A stretch of DNA of 64,000 nt from an uncultured Lachnospiraceae bacterium (GTDB lineage Bacteria; Bacillota; Clostridia; Lachnospirales; Lachnospiraceae): positions 1 through 64,000 of the forward strand of contig CAMEJJ010000006.1 of NCBI GenBank assembly GCA_945919795.1, written 5' to 3'. The notes beneath the pieces are model-generated. The model was not told where the DNA came from and did not search any database. It worked only from the letters and a program-made list of their open reading frames with translations. The first letter of the stretch is position 1; the number at the start of each line of letters is the position of its first letter. Shown one piece after another: positions 18,410 to 28,849 of this stretch. The position numbers and the translations under genes were made by a program.

Positions 18410-18741
18410 CCTAGCAATCCTTTTTCGGCAATCCGGTCCCATTCACTTTTTCTGCTCTCGTATTGTTCACTGATCCAGGCTGCCAACTCATCCTTTCCCT
18501 CATCCGAATAGGGAAATTCTTTGGAATATATTTTTTCCGGATCGGTTTTGGCAAAATTTTTCGGTCCCGGCCAGATATAGGCAATCAATGTCGCATCCGC
18601 CTTCTCCTCAGGCGTACTGAATTTTACAAACTCCATGGGATTGCGGTTTACCCGGTAATTCATCCCGCTGACACTGCCATAAAAGGCTTCTCCGTATTCA
18701 TAATGGCTTAACAAATATAAATCCTGACTGTTTACTACCAT
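18406..18741 (-). CDS. Conserved hypothetical protein
   Basis: A 111-aa soluble protein with many aromatic residues (YLLSHYEYGEAFYGSVSGMN, about 9-28) and a conserved-looking ADATLIAYIWPGPKNF block (about 48-63). GGTGA lies 5 bases before the ATG. Its stop overlaps the ABC-F start by the ATGA arrangement, so it is translationally coupled to it. I do not recognise a named family. Confidence 0.75.
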   Translation of the reverse strand: MVVNSQDLYLLSHYEYGEAFYGSVSGMNYRVNRNPMEFVKFSTPEEKADATLIAYIWPGPKNFAKTDPEKIYSKEFPYSDEGKDELAAWISEQYESRKSEWDRIAEKGLLG

Positions 18742-18773
18742 ATTTTCACCACGTAAAAAATATTATTTTCTTT

Positions 18774-19955
18774 CTATTTCTGTACATTTTCAGCATTATC
18801 TGCTTCCGATTTTTGATTCTCGGGATTATTGCTCTCTTCCGATTTCTGTGTATTTGTAGCTTCATTTTCTGTCTTTTGTGCTTTTACAGCTTTTTTCGCA
18901 GCCTTTTTCTCTGCTTTTTTTGCTTTTCTTTCTGCCTTCTGTGTCTTTTTGTCAATGCCACGCTCTTTGCGTTCTTTTTTATCGCGAATTCCTTTACCGA
19001 TCAGTTTTACTGCAATCGCAATTATGATTCCCCATACAACCAGGTAAGGGAGACTGGAAATAAACCAGATAACAAAATTAACCAGATCTTCTGCTACACC
19101 TGCCAGATTATCCGTAAAACCATCACTGATTTTTTCAAAGAATGTTCTTTCGGCAACAGGAGTATATTTTTCCACCTCGGCAATGGTCAGATAAACGGTA
19201 CTGTACTGAATCTGATTATCAAAGGTCCGAAGCTGTGATTCCTGGCTTTCTAACTGGTAACGTACTTCTGACAAGCGGCTCTCAATGGTAATCATGTCTT
19301 CTACCGTCTCTGCCTGTTCAATCATCTCTAAAAGACGCTCCTGTTCAGCCTCTAATGCCTTTTTGTGACTCTCTAAATCCACATACTGTAAGGTTACATC
19401 CGTCACCGTTTCATTTTTACTGGTCACATTGGACTGTTCGGAAACAGCAGACAAAAACTCATCCAATTTGACAGAAGGAATGCGAATGGTCAGATTTGCA
19501 TTTTTCGTATCATTTGAACGATAACTTCTGCCGTTATATGTATAACTATCCTCAATATAGCCACCAAGTGCTTTAGTCTTTTCCTCAATCTGTCCGATTA
19601 GGGCATCAAACTGTTCGGTTTCCACATCCATGGAAACATTGCGAATTAATTTCCGGTTACTGGCTGATTCGTCTAACATTTCGGCATCCATGCCACTATC
19701 ATATTCTTCGACTGCCTCTTCTGTATATTCTTCATCTATATATTCAGTTTCATATTCATAATCATCATAGGAACCCTTGGACGAAGATGAATTCAAATAC
19801 AAATCATCGCTCATATAGTATCCGCCTGCATCTGTAGTTTCATATGATGAATCCATCGCATATGCTGAATCTGTCTTATTGGTAGCACCGCAACCCACAA
19901 TTGCGGTTGACATAACTATGGTTAATAGTCCTGCACATAATAATCGTTTTCTCAT
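18774..19955 (-). CDS. DUF4349 lipoprotein
   Basis: A 393-aa predicted lipoprotein. The signal peptide ends in a lipobox with Cys22 (AIVGC). An acidic Tyr/Ser-rich linker is followed by the DUF4349 domain (about 95-280: LIRNVSMDVETEQFDALIGQ, a coiled coil, then VYLTIAEVEKY). A membrane helix follows (about 295-320), then a long Lys/Ala/Glu tail. GGAG lies before the ATG. The molecular role of DUF4349 is not known; a cell-envelope function is likely. Confidence 0.88.
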   Translation of the reverse strand: MRKRLLCAGLLTIVMSTAIVGCGATNKTDSAYAMDSSYETTDAGGYYMSDDLYLNSSSSKGSYDDYEYETEYIDEEYTEEAVEEYDSGMDAEMLDESASNRKLIRNVSMDVETEQFDALIGQIEEKTKALGGYIEDSYTYNGRSYRSNDTKNANLTIRIPSVKLDEFLSAVSEQSNVTSKNETVTDVTLQYVDLESHKKALEAEQERLLEMIEQAETVEDMITIESRLSEVRYQLESQESQLRTFDNQIQYSTVYLTIAEVEKYTPVAERTFFEKISDGFTDNLAGVAEDLVNFVIWFISSLPYLVVWGIIIAIAVKLIGKGIRDKKERKERGIDKKTQKAERKAKKAEKKAAKKAVKAQKTENEATNTQKSEESNNPENQKSEADNAENVQK

Positions 19956-20182
19956 AATCCCAATCTCCTTTTCCGCTTTTTAATCAATGATCCCTTTTTT
20001 AGTGTCTTTCTACGAGAGTTTGCTATTCTAGCCAATACATATAGCTTTACAAATCGATTTCTTCATAAACAAACTATCCCGCATGTTACATATTAAATAT
20101 ACGTAAAACGCCAAAACAATTTATGGAAAAAAATAAAAGTTTATCACAAATGTAGAATCCATCACAGATTTATGATTTTAAC

Positions 20183-21274
20183 TCATAGATTTGTATAGAA
20201 AATACCTGTCACATATTGAACAAACAAAGACATTGCTGTAATACAAACCCAGCAGCAAAAGCCCATAATAATCGGTTTTCCACCCTTTTTAATTAAATTA
20301 ACCAGATTGGTATTTAATCCGATGGCACACATAGCCATAGCAATAAAGAATTTTGCCAGCCATTTCATTGCCGGAATAAAGCTTCCGATATACAGTGTTG
20401 TCAATCCACTTTCCGGAATTATACCCATAATGGTAGTAAGCACTGCAGCTGCAATAAAATATAAGATAAAGAACGGAAATACACTTTTAAATGAAAACGA
20501 AGTGCCCTCGCCGCCCTTTTTCTTGGACTGAGCGGTCCGGTATAATGCCAATACCAAAGTAATCGGGATAATGGCAAGTGTTCTGGTCAGCTTTACTGTT
20601 ACCGCTGCAGATAAAATACCGTCGGTATGATAAATACTCTCTGCCGTGGAAGCTGCTGCCGTTACGGATGAAGTATCATTAACCGCTGTACCCGCAAAAA
20701 TGGCAAAGCCCTCTGAACCAAGTCCGATTGCATGTCCAAAAGCCGGAAAAATCAACGCAGCCAATACATTAAATAAGAAAATAACGGAAATTGCCTGAGC
20801 CACTTCTTCGTCATCTGCATCGATGACCGGTGCCGTAGCAGCAATCGCAGAACCGCCACAGATAGATGAACCGACACCAACCAGACAGGAAACCTTGGGG
20901 TCTGCTTTTAAGACCTTCATCATAACAAAAGAAACGATTAATGATGTCGCAATGGTCAGTATTATAACAGGAAGGCTCTGTCCTCCCACTTTTGCAATTG
21001 TACCAAGGTTTAAAGAAAAACCCAGGATAATGACTGCCCACTGTAAAATCTTTTTGGATGTGAATTTAATACCATCCTTTAGTTGCTCTCTGCTTACCAG
21101 CCCTTCGTTGATTAAGGTAATAATCATACCAATTAAAATGGAAAACACCGGTGCTCCAATGACTTCAAAGGAAAAACCTCCTACCGACAGGGTTGCTAAA
21201 AAAGTGGCCACTCCTGCAATAATAGCACATAATAAAATACCCATTCCTTTTGATTTGACAAATTTCATTTTCAT
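20183..21274 (-). CDS. YeiH/UPF0324 family membrane transporter
   Basis: A 363-aa integral membrane protein with about ten helices. Family motifs GFSLNLGTIAKVGGQ (about 95-109) and GVGSSICGGSAIAATAPVI (about 132-150) are clear. Members are annotated as putative sulfate exporters, but the substrate is not firmly known. It overlaps the ansA stop through ATGA and is the last gene of the ade-ansA-yeiH unit. Confidence 0.85.
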   Translation of the reverse strand: MKMKFVKSKGMGILLCAIIAGVATFLATLSVGGFSFEVIGAPVFSILIGMIITLINEGLVSREQLKDGIKFTSKKILQWAVIILGFSLNLGTIAKVGGQSLPVIILTIATSLIVSFVMMKVLKADPKVSCLVGVGSSICGGSAIAATAPVIDADDEEVAQAISVIFLFNVLAALIFPAFGHAIGLGSEGFAIFAGTAVNDTSSVTAAASTAESIYHTDGILSAAVTVKLTRTLAIIPITLVLALYRTAQSKKKGGEGTSFSFKSVFPFFILYFIAAAVLTTIMGIIPESGLTTLYIGSFIPAMKWLAKFFIAMAMCAIGLNTNLVNLIKKGGKPIIMGFCCWVCITAMSLFVQYVTGIFYTNL

Positions 21275-22311
21275 AATCTCCTCGTATCTTTCTTGAGCAA
21301 ACTCACAACTGTATCATAATCATCACTCTGTGACAATGCCCACATGATTTTAGCACTGAGTGCTTCGACTGTCATCATACCGGCAGTTATTACCCCTGCT
21401 TTTTTTGCCTCAATGCCAACCTGATAAACCGATAAATCCGTGCCGTCATATAGGCACTGACTGATGATACAGACAACCACCCGATTATTTATTGCACGCA
21501 CAATGGATGGCAACAGATTGTGCGGAACTCCGCCACAGCCAAATGCCTCCAAAATAATGGCGCGGTATCCGGATGCAACCAGATTATCAATGAAATCACC
21601 GCTCATCCCCGGCATCAGTCTGATACATGGTGAAATCCGTTTTGCAACATCATCTCCACAGATATTTAAGTAAGTATTATCCGGCATTCCTATATTCACA
21701 GAAACCGATGGACTATGTTTCCAAACCACATTTCCACACGCGTCAATTTCTCCGACATCCTCTGCATTGATACTCTCAAATGCCGCCATTTGTCTGGAGT
21801 AAACTTTCTTTGCACATAAGGCGTCTATGATTTTCCCGGCAAAAACAAGTACAATTCCCTTCTGATTGGAGCTTGCCACATCAATCGCATCTGTCAGATT
21901 TTTTATAGCATCTGTATCGGGGGCATCAAACGGCAATTGCGAGCCGGTAAAGACAACCGGCTTTGTAATGTTAGAAAGCATATAAAAGATACCTGCCAAC
22001 GTATAAGCCATCGTATCGGTTCCATGCGTGACCACAATACCGTCATAAGAAATGTCAGACAAAGCAGTCTGTATTTCTAATGCAAGTCTTGCCCATTCTT
22101 TTGGAGAAATATTCGTACTGTCTAAACAGAATACCTCTTTCCATTCAAGCACAATCCCATCTTCGTCAAACTCTCCCATAGGATATAGAGTTTTTATTGT
22201 TTTCTCGTAATCAAATCCACGAAACACAGAGTCAGAAGCCGGCATCAGTCCATCCTCTGTCGGAATGGATGCAATTGTACCTCCGGTCATTAAAATCAGT
22301 ATGCGTTTCAT
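21271..22311 (-). CDS. ansA: L-asparaginase, type I (cytoplasmic)
   Basis: A 346-aa enzyme hydrolysing asparagine to aspartate and ammonia. The two catalytic threonine motifs are TGGTIAS (about 9-15) and THGTDTMAYT (about 93-102), with TGSQLPF following. No signal peptide is present, and the length suits a cytoplasmic type I enzyme. It is linked by ATGA overlaps to both ade (upstream) and the YeiH-type gene (downstream), suggesting a nitrogen-scavenging operon. Confidence 0.92.
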   Translation of the reverse strand: MKRILILMTGGTIASIPTEDGLMPASDSVFRGFDYEKTIKTLYPMGEFDEDGIVLEWKEVFCLDSTNISPKEWARLALEIQTALSDISYDGIVVTHGTDTMAYTLAGIFYMLSNITKPVVFTGSQLPFDAPDTDAIKNLTDAIDVASSNQKGIVLVFAGKIIDALCAKKVYSRQMAAFESINAEDVGEIDACGNVVWKHSPSVSVNIGMPDNTYLNICGDDVAKRISPCIRLMPGMSGDFIDNLVASGYRAIILEAFGCGGVPHNLLPSIVRAINNRVVVCIISQCLYDGTDLSVYQVGIEAKKAGVITAGMMTVEALSAKIMWALSQSDDYDTVVSLLKKDTRRL

Positions 22312-24044
22312 CCTTCTGCCTCTACCGGAATAAAACAGAATTTGGTTACATCAAATAATCCCTCATCCGTCAGTTTTAAATCCGGAATTACCGGTAACGA
22401 CATAAAGCAAAGTGTCATAACCGGATCTACTTCACCATAAATTCCAAGTTCTTTTCTTGCTACGTCATGGATAGCGGTTAACTTGTCTTTTACCCATTCA
22501 CCACTCTTTTCACTCATCAGTCCGGCAATCGGCATCGGCATACTTTCTATCACTTTTTGATCCTTTATCAGTACAATTCCGCCTTCCTGCTCTTTTAAAT
22601 GTAAAACAGCAGCTTCCATCTCCGCATCCGATGTACCTGCAACAATAATATTATGAGAATCATGTGCGATGGAAATCGCAACTGCACCCGTTTTGATACC
22701 ATAGCCCTTCAAAAAAGCACAGGCAACATTTCCGGTTCCGTGATGCCGTTCCACGACTGCTACTTTGACAATATCTTCATCGGGATGATAGATAAATTCT
22801 CCCTCTTCATCCAGTTGTACGGTAGCTATCGCTTTGCCCGTCACAACTCCTCCCGGTAAAATCTGAATCACATTGACATGATTGCTTTTTAAATGCATCT
22901 TGAATTTATCAGCAGAAAAGTCTTTTAAAACAATACTTCCCTTTACTGAATCAATGCTGTATTTTTCTTCTTTTCTTAAATAAACACCGTCTTTGGCAAC
23001 GACTTTGCCTCCAAGGATTACTTGTCCCGCCTTAAAATCAACCAGATCCTGCAGCAATACAATATCTGCACAATAACCGGGCGCAATCGCACCTTTATCC
23101 TTTAATCCAAAACATTCTGCTGCATTTAAGGTTGCCATACGAATGGCAGTAACAGCATCAATGCCTTCTTCCACACAGATTTTTAAATGGTTATCCAGAT
23201 GGCCTTCTTCCAATATCGTTTTGGGCTGACGGTCATCGGAGCAAAGCAGACAACGACGACTGTTTTCTGTTGTTACGCCTTTTAATAGCGTACGCAGATT
23301 GTGACAGGCAGAACCCTGTCTTAACAATACATACATACCATTATCAATGCGATCCTGCATCTCTTCTACTGTAGAACATTCGTGATCTGCCAGAATGCGC
23401 GCAGAAGAATAGGCATTAAGATCCTTGCCGAATGTTGCTGGCGCATGTCCGTCAATCAGCTTTCCGGCTTTTTTGGCTACCATCAGTTTATCTAAAATGC
23501 CATCATCACAATTGATCACGCCGACCGAATTCATAAACTCACCTAAGCCCAATATCCGTTTTCGTAAAATAGGCTCTTCCATTTCCGGTGCATTGATAAC
23601 GGCACCGGCATTTTCAAACGGTGTGCTCGGTACACAAGACGGAAGCATATACTGAATATCAAGAGCCGTATTTTTTGCTGCCTCCATCATATAATCCAGC
23701 CCTTTTATGCCGCATACATTCACAATTTCATGCGGATCGGCAATAATGGTCGATGTGCCGTGGGGTACTAATAGCTTTCCCAGTTCCTCCGGTGAAACAT
23801 ACGAAGATTCAATATGAATATGACTGTCGATATAACAGGGAGCTGCATACATTCCGTTTGCATCAATTTCCTGCTCGCCTTCATATTGCCCAACGCCTGC
23901 AATCCAATTATCACTGATTGCAATATCGCCCTCTACAATCTTTCCGGAAAATACATTGACGACCTTACAGTTTTTAACTACCAGATCTGCCTTTCTTCTT
24001 CCGCCGGCTACTTCAATTAATTTTTTTAATTCTGCCTTTTCCAT
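22308..24044 (-). CDS. ade: Adenine deaminase
   Basis: A 578-aa amidohydrolase converting adenine to hypoxanthine and ammonia. Metal-binding HIHIESS follows PCYIDS (about 70-82). DGHAP (about 195) and CSDDRQPKTI (about 270) are further catalytic motifs. The C-terminal adenine deaminase domain is complete. GGAGGG sits 6 bases before the ATG at 24044; a TTG six bases earlier would directly abut that site and is unlikely. It lies 20 bases after the CPBP gene and overlaps ansA by ATGA. Confidence 0.95.
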   Translation of the reverse strand: MEKAELKKLIEVAGGRRKADLVVKNCKVVNVFSGKIVEGDIAISDNWIAGVGQYEGEQEIDANGMYAAPCYIDSHIHIESSYVSPEELGKLLVPHGTSTIIADPHEIVNVCGIKGLDYMMEAAKNTALDIQYMLPSCVPSTPFENAGAVINAPEMEEPILRKRILGLGEFMNSVGVINCDDGILDKLMVAKKAGKLIDGHAPATFGKDLNAYSSARILADHECSTVEEMQDRIDNGMYVLLRQGSACHNLRTLLKGVTTENSRRCLLCSDDRQPKTILEEGHLDNHLKICVEEGIDAVTAIRMATLNAAECFGLKDKGAIAPGYCADIVLLQDLVDFKAGQVILGGKVVAKDGVYLRKEEKYSIDSVKGSIVLKDFSADKFKMHLKSNHVNVIQILPGGVVTGKAIATVQLDEEGEFIYHPDEDIVKVAVVERHHGTGNVACAFLKGYGIKTGAVAISIAHDSHNIIVAGTSDAEMEAAVLHLKEQEGGIVLIKDQKVIESMPMPIAGLMSEKSGEWVKDKLTAIHDVARKELGIYGEVDPVMTLCFMSLPVIPDLKLTDEGLFDVTKFCFIPVEAEG

Positions 24045-24064
24045 TGCCAACCCTCCATTTTTAT

Positions 24065-25084
24065 TTAAATCAGTGTTGCATATATCATAAACATAATCCA
24101 GAATACAAAAAACAGTCCCATACCAAGATTCAGGGCAACCGTCTTAAACACCTGTCCCTTTTCAATCGGCTCACTTGCAGGTTGAAAGGATATCTTCTTA
24201 AAGTTGACAGCCAGTACAATAATACCGCCTATGACGATAGCAATAATTACAAGAAAGTAGATGCCAAATATGGCAAGTCCTCTCAGATTTCCCATCAGGT
24301 AGGAAACCATCTCATTCGGATCGGTAATACTGCCATCCATAATCTTTGTAAGACCACTGGCTTTTACAACCAGCACACTGGCAATAGAGCCCATGAAGTT
24401 AATCATCATATGTAAAACAATGGTATAAATCATTTTTCCGGTTTTGACATACACATAACCAAACACGCAACCTAACACAAACGCATAACAAAACTGATAG
24501 ATATTGCCGTGATAAAATGCAAACATCAGCGCTGACAATATGATAGCCAGTTTTTCGCCAAATTGAACGGTTCTGTCGATGAGCAATTTTCGAAACAACA
24601 GTTCCTCCGCTATCGGAGCGCAAATAACCATAATAAGCACATTCATCCACCAATCATTACCGGTTGCCACTTGCGTTATTACATTATTTACCTTTCCCTG
24701 TTTTACTATAGCAATGACAGAAGCCAGATAGTTTCCGATGATATTTGAAATATACATACCGGCATAGCTGACTAAAAAGAAGCCCAATATTTCTTTGATA
24801 CCGAATTTCGCTTTTTCAATTGTCACAACCGGACGAATTCTGGTTAACATAAAAACCATAATAGGAATTGCAATGATATACATAGGTAACATCATCACTA
24901 AAAAGGCATATTTCTCATATATTTTAGGAAACAGAACCGAAAATAGATTTCCAAGCCCTAACTGAAGCCCCGTAATAATTATGGTTCCGATGAAAAAACA
25001 AAGTCCTATTTTTGAAAACAATTTTTTATTTTGTTTCATTGAATTCGGTTTTGTTAAATTTTGTTCGATTAATTTTTCTTCCAT
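24065..25084 (-). CDS. CPBP family intramembrane metalloprotease
   Basis: A 339-aa polytopic membrane protein of the CAAX protease/bacteriocin-processing (Abi) family. The three motifs are present: AEELLFRKLL (about 160), FAFYHGNIYQF (about 185) and VLHMMINFMGS (about 220). About eight membrane helices are visible. A proteolytic role is known for the family; the substrate here is unknown. AGGGTG precedes the ATG, and ade follows 20 bases after the stop, so they may share a transcript. Confidence 0.88.
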   Translation of the reverse strand: MEEKLIEQNLTKPNSMKQNKKLFSKIGLCFFIGTIIITGLQLGLGNLFSVLFPKIYEKYAFLVMMLPMYIIAIPIMVFMLTRIRPVVTIEKAKFGIKEILGFFLVSYAGMYISNIIGNYLASVIAIVKQGKVNNVITQVATGNDWWMNVLIMVICAPIAEELLFRKLLIDRTVQFGEKLAIILSALMFAFYHGNIYQFCYAFVLGCVFGYVYVKTGKMIYTIVLHMMINFMGSIASVLVVKASGLTKIMDGSITDPNEMVSYLMGNLRGLAIFGIYFLVIIAIVIGGIIVLAVNFKKISFQPASEPIEKGQVFKTVALNLGMGLFFVFWIMFMIYATLI

Positions 25085-25159
25085 TTGTTACACCCTTTCT
25101 TTACATATGCAAACTACGTTTATTATACCACATAGACCGACGTTTACGGTTTTAAAGTC

Positions 25160-25193
25160 AAAAACAGCAATTGCACAAATCATGCACAATTGC
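25160..25193 (-). terminator. Terminator after the PurF-like gene
   Basis: On the minus strand GCAATTG pairs with CAATTGC, followed by TGTTTTTGACTTT. Confidence 0.65.
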
Positions 25194-25225
25194 CGTAATA
25201 TCATTATGTGTGAATGCCCACTTTC

Positions 25226-26629
25226 TTACTCCTTGCCGTTCCAGCAATAAGTACAGAGCTTATCCGGATCAATTCCAACTGCTTCTAGCATATCATCCAA
25301 ACGATGATAACGAAGAGAGGTAAAATTCAATTTTTCACAAATCATATCAACCATCTTCTGGTATTTGGGGTTATCCGGATCTGCATACTCCTGCAATACC
25401 TCTTTGGATACATCATCGCCTTCGAGTTCCTGAATAACGCGACGTGCAATCAGTTCCATTTCAGATTTGGAACGCGAAAAATTCAGATACTTACAGCCAA
25501 ATAACAAAGGAGGACATGCCGGTCTGATATGAACCTCTTTTGCCCCGCTTTCATATAAAAACTCTGTTGTTTCTCTTAGCTGTGTACCACGCACAATCGA
25601 ATCATCGATTAGCAACAATCTCTTATCCTTGATTAAGTCATGAACAGGAATCAGTTTCATATGTGCAATCAGATCACGCTTCTGTTGAATGGTCGGCATA
25701 AACGAACGTGGCCAGGTTGGTGTATACTTCACAAACGGGCGTGAAAACGGAATGCCTGATTCATTGGCATAACCAACGGCATGCGCCGTACCCGAATCAG
25801 GAACACCGGCAACGACATCAACTTCTACGTTGTCCCGCCGAGCTAACAGCTTACCACAGTTGTAGCGCATCTGTTCTACGCTGACACCTTCATAACTGGC
25901 AGAAGGATATCCATAATAAACCCATAAAAAGGTACAAATCTTCATATCTTTTCCGGGGGATACCAAAGTCTTGCAGCTTTTTTCATCGAATACGACGATT
26001 TCACCCGGTCCTAATTCACGGTCATCTTCATAACCCAGATTCAGATAAGAAAAGCTTTCAAAGCATGCGCATCTCGCATCCTCTTTTTTGCCTAAAACCA
26101 CAGGAGTTCTGCCCATCTTATCTCTCGCTGCATAGATACCGATTGGTGTTAAAATTAACATGGATAAAGAACCGTCAACAACATCCAATGCATACTGAAT
26201 ACCTTCGATTAAATTCTCTTTTTGATCAATCAGCGCCGCAACCAACTCCGTGGAATTGATTTCACCATTGCTCATTTCAAAAAAGTGTGTGGAACCTTTT
26301 AGAATCTCGGATACAATCTCATCCGCATTGTTAATCTTACTTACGGTTGTGATGGCAAAACTACCATGATGAGAACGAACCAGTATGGGCTGTGCCTCAT
26401 AATCGGAAATACATCCGATACCATATTTTCCTTCCAGACCACCAAGTTCTTTATCAAATTTTGTCCTAAACGGTGTGTTTTCAATATTATGAATTTCTTT
26501 TGAAAATCCATTTTCACCATATACTGCCATTCCGGCTCTTCGTGTGCCTAAATGTGAGTGATAATCTGTTCCAAAAAACAAATCAAACGTGCAGCTTTCT
26601 TTGGAAGCTACGCCAAAAAATCCACCCAT
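25226..26629 (-). CDS. Amidophosphoribosyltransferase-like protein with degenerate glutaminase domain
   Basis: A 467-aa PurF homologue with the usual two-domain plan. The phosphoribosyltransferase half has LLLIDDSIVRGTQ (about 339-351), the PRPP loop. The N-terminal glutamine amidotransferase half starts MGGFFGV, where active enzymes have Cys followed by G-x-F-G; the catalytic Cys is Gly here. The HNGN-type oxyanion segment also reads TVSKIN. Cysteines suited to an Fe-S cluster remain (RPACPPLLFGC and CTYCWNG at the end). It probably uses ammonia directly or has another role. AGGAGG precedes the ATG and it forms a single-gene unit. A normal purF elsewhere cannot be excluded. Confidence 0.88.
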   Translation of the reverse strand: MGGFFGVASKESCTFDLFFGTDYHSHLGTRRAGMAVYGENGFSKEIHNIENTPFRTKFDKELGGLEGKYGIGCISDYEAQPILVRSHHGSFAITTVSKINNADEIVSEILKGSTHFFEMSNGEINSTELVAALIDQKENLIEGIQYALDVVDGSLSMLILTPIGIYAARDKMGRTPVVLGKKEDARCACFESFSYLNLGYEDDRELGPGEIVVFDEKSCKTLVSPGKDMKICTFLWVYYGYPSASYEGVSVEQMRYNCGKLLARRDNVEVDVVAGVPDSGTAHAVGYANESGIPFSRPFVKYTPTWPRSFMPTIQQKRDLIAHMKLIPVHDLIKDKRLLLIDDSIVRGTQLRETTEFLYESGAKEVHIRPACPPLLFGCKYLNFSRSKSEMELIARRVIQELEGDDVSKEVLQEYADPDNPKYQKMVDMICEKLNFTSLRYHRLDDMLEAVGIDPDKLCTYCWNGKE

Positions 26630-26669
26630 TTTTTTTCCTCCTGTGATGTAAAATCAAAAGTACGAAACA

Positions 26670-26678
26670 AGTATAGCA
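26670..26678 (-). promoter_or_regulatory. Extended -10 promoter of the PurF-like gene
   Basis: On the minus strand TGCTATACT lies about 40 bases before the ATG. No clear -35 is visible. Confidence 0.6.
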
Positions 26679-26689
26679 CAATCATTCCA

Positions 26690-26732
26690 TAAAAAAAAGA
26701 CGATTTCTGCCGAAATCGCCTTTTCTTTTTTC
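26690..26732. terminator. Bidirectional-looking terminator after the chemoreceptor gene
   Basis: CGATTTC pairs with GAAATCG around a TGCC loop. The minus strand (chemoreceptor direction) ends in eight T residues; the plus strand also has a T-rich tail. Confidence 0.85.
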
Positions 26733-26789
26733 TGACTTTTTTTGTTTATAAACAAGTGTTTTCATTTACCCTTTCACGTGTTTTGTATC

Positions 26790-28790
26790 TCAATTTAACC
26801 GGAATGAATTAGCCATATCCAACAGATTTTGCGAGCAACCGCTTAACTGTTGGCTGATTGCAGTATTTTCCTGTGCACTGGCCGCATTGCTCTCTACCAT
26901 CTCGGCAATCTTTTTTAACTCATCATTGATATTCTCAATAAAGCTTTGCTGTTTCTTGACAAATTCTACAATCTGCTCAATCTGCACCTTAGATTCAAGC
27001 GAATCATCAATGCCTTGTTTCATGGCAGCCGAAGTTACACTAACCATTTGTTTGCCACGTGCAACCGCATCCTGCGATTCCTTAATCAGTTTACTGATAT
27101 TTTCACTGGCTTCCGCACTGGAAGTAGCAAGTGTTCCGATTTCACCTGCAACGACTGCAAATCCACGTCCTGCTTCTCCTGCTCTTGCAGCTTCTATAGA
27201 AGCATTTAATGCTAACAGATTGGTCTGATCGGAAATATTGGCAATTTCATCCGCGAAAGCAACAATTTCTGCCGATGATTTCTCAATCAATTCCATTGCA
27301 AGAACTAAAGCTTCCATTTCTTCTGCACTGTGCTGTAAATGTTCGTTTGTAATATCCGCATTGGTACGAACATGCATCGCACGGTCTGTAATGGAGCGGG
27401 TCTGCTCTGTTAAATGTTCCACATCTTCTGAAAGTGAATTGATTGCGACATTTTGTTTGGTTGCGCTTTCCGCAACATTTTCCGAAGTCTGTTCTAGCTG
27501 CTCAGAATATTGATTTACCATCTCCGATTCTTCTCTGATACCGGAGAAAGCTTCGATAAGACTTCGCAAAATGGATTCCAATGCTTCCTTTATCTGGATA
27601 AAACTGCCCTTAAACTCTGTATCAATGGTTGCCGTTAAATCCTTGTTGGAAATAGCTGTAACCGTATGGGAAATCTGATTGATATATCCACCCAGACTGT
27701 CAATCGTTGAATTTAAGGAATTCGTCAGATTTTCAATCTCGTAGGAATTCTTTTCCTCATCAAAGAACAGATTTAAATCACCGTCTGCAATCCTTGTAAC
27801 TTTTGAACTGATGGACTCAAGCGGTACAAACAGTTTCTGCACTTTTTGAATTGTATATTTCTTGGCAAGATGTCTGGCAGCAAGGAAAATACCTATGTAA
27901 ATTACAACAAACAAAAGCATAATTAAAATCATATGCCATGTTGATTGCATCGAAACAACCTTCCAGCTTGTTACCTCTGAATTGGAAGAGGTAGCCATTT
28001 TAAAGCCTCCACGATAATCCAATATGGCCTTTGTCTTCAGTTCCTGTTCCAGTACTTTTTGATATCTGCCATGGTTTGCTTCTGAAACCGAAACTCCCGT
28101 TTCATCCTTCAACGAATACTCTTCGTTGGGATGTACAAGAATGATACCGTCTGCAGTTGTCAAAAAAACATATCCGCTGCCGGTATAACTGCCTTCCATC
28201 AAAGATACAAGGTCATCCATATACATATCCATACCGACGACACCAATCATATCTCCGTTTTTATAAGTTGCCTTGGCAAGAGTAATACAAATACCGCCTG
28301 ACTGCAGATCCACATAGGGATCGGAAATATAAACCTGATCCGGATTGGCCTGTGCCTGTTTATACCACTCACGCTCCGTAACCACAAAATCATCCGGTGG
28401 CACCCAGCCGCCACTCATAATCGTGATATTTTCATCATAACAGCTATATACTGCTGAAACCTGATCATCCAATGCAACCATCGAATCAACATATGCCAGA
28501 ACATCCTCACGCTCTGTTACCGTACCACTGCTGATACCACCTGCAATGGAATTTACCATACTGACTTTTTCCTGCATGGCAATATCAACCTGCGACGCAT
28601 AAATATCGGCATGATCACGATTTTGTCTGACTAGCATGATATTTAGCATTGTCAGTACCATAATCAGTGTGAAAACCGTTACAATGAGAAGCACCCAACT
28701 CAGTGAGCGTACAAAGGTTTCTTCCACCCGGTTACACAAATACTGTGCCTGGTTCTCAGATGATTGTGTTTTGTCTTTTTTCCACTTCAT
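26790..28790 (-). CDS. Methyl-accepting chemotaxis protein with dCache-type sensor
   Basis: A 666-aa chemoreceptor. A membrane helix (about 30-55) is followed by an extracytoplasmic dCache-like domain (about 60-290; [20 protein letters not shown] is typical), a second helix (about 300-322), HAMP, and a long signalling coiled coil. The hairpin tip has [20 protein letters not shown] (about 515-535), the CheA/CheW contact. I chose the ATG at 28790 with GAGGGG 7 bases upstream; a longer frame runs into a palindromic leader and is not credible. The leader carries the hairpin described at 28850-28904. Confidence 0.93.
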   Translation of the reverse strand: MKWKKDKTQSSENQAQYLCNRVEETFVRSLSWVLLIVTVFTLIMVLTMLNIMLVRQNRDHADIYASQVDIAMQEKVSMVNSIAGGISSGTVTEREDVLAYVDSMVALDDQVSAVYSCYDENITIMSGGWVPPDDFVVTEREWYKQAQANPDQVYISDPYVDLQSGGICITLAKATYKNGDMIGVVGMDMYMDDLVSLMEGSYTGSGYVFLTTADGIILVHPNEEYSLKDETGVSVSEANHGRYQKVLEQELKTKAILDYRGGFKMATSSNSEVTSWKVVSMQSTWHMILIMLLFVVIYIGIFLAARHLAKKYTIQKVQKLFVPLESISSKVTRIADGDLNLFFDEEKNSYEIENLTNSLNSTIDSLGGYINQISHTVTAISNKDLTATIDTEFKGSFIQIKEALESILRSLIEAFSGIREESEMVNQYSEQLEQTSENVAESATKQNVAINSLSEDVEHLTEQTRSITDRAMHVRTNADITNEHLQHSAEEMEALVLAMELIEKSSAEIVAFADEIANISDQTNLLALNASIEAARAGEAGRGFAVVAGEIGTLATSSAEASENISKLIKESQDAVARGKQMVSVTSAAMKQGIDDSLESKVQIEQIVEFVKKQQSFIENINDELKKIAEMVESNAASAQENTAISQQLSGCSQNLLDMANSFRLN

Positions 28791-28849
28791 GCATTGCCCC
28801 TCTTTCCGTCTTACCCCTGGTTTATTATTCTCGCAAATTATACTTTTGC

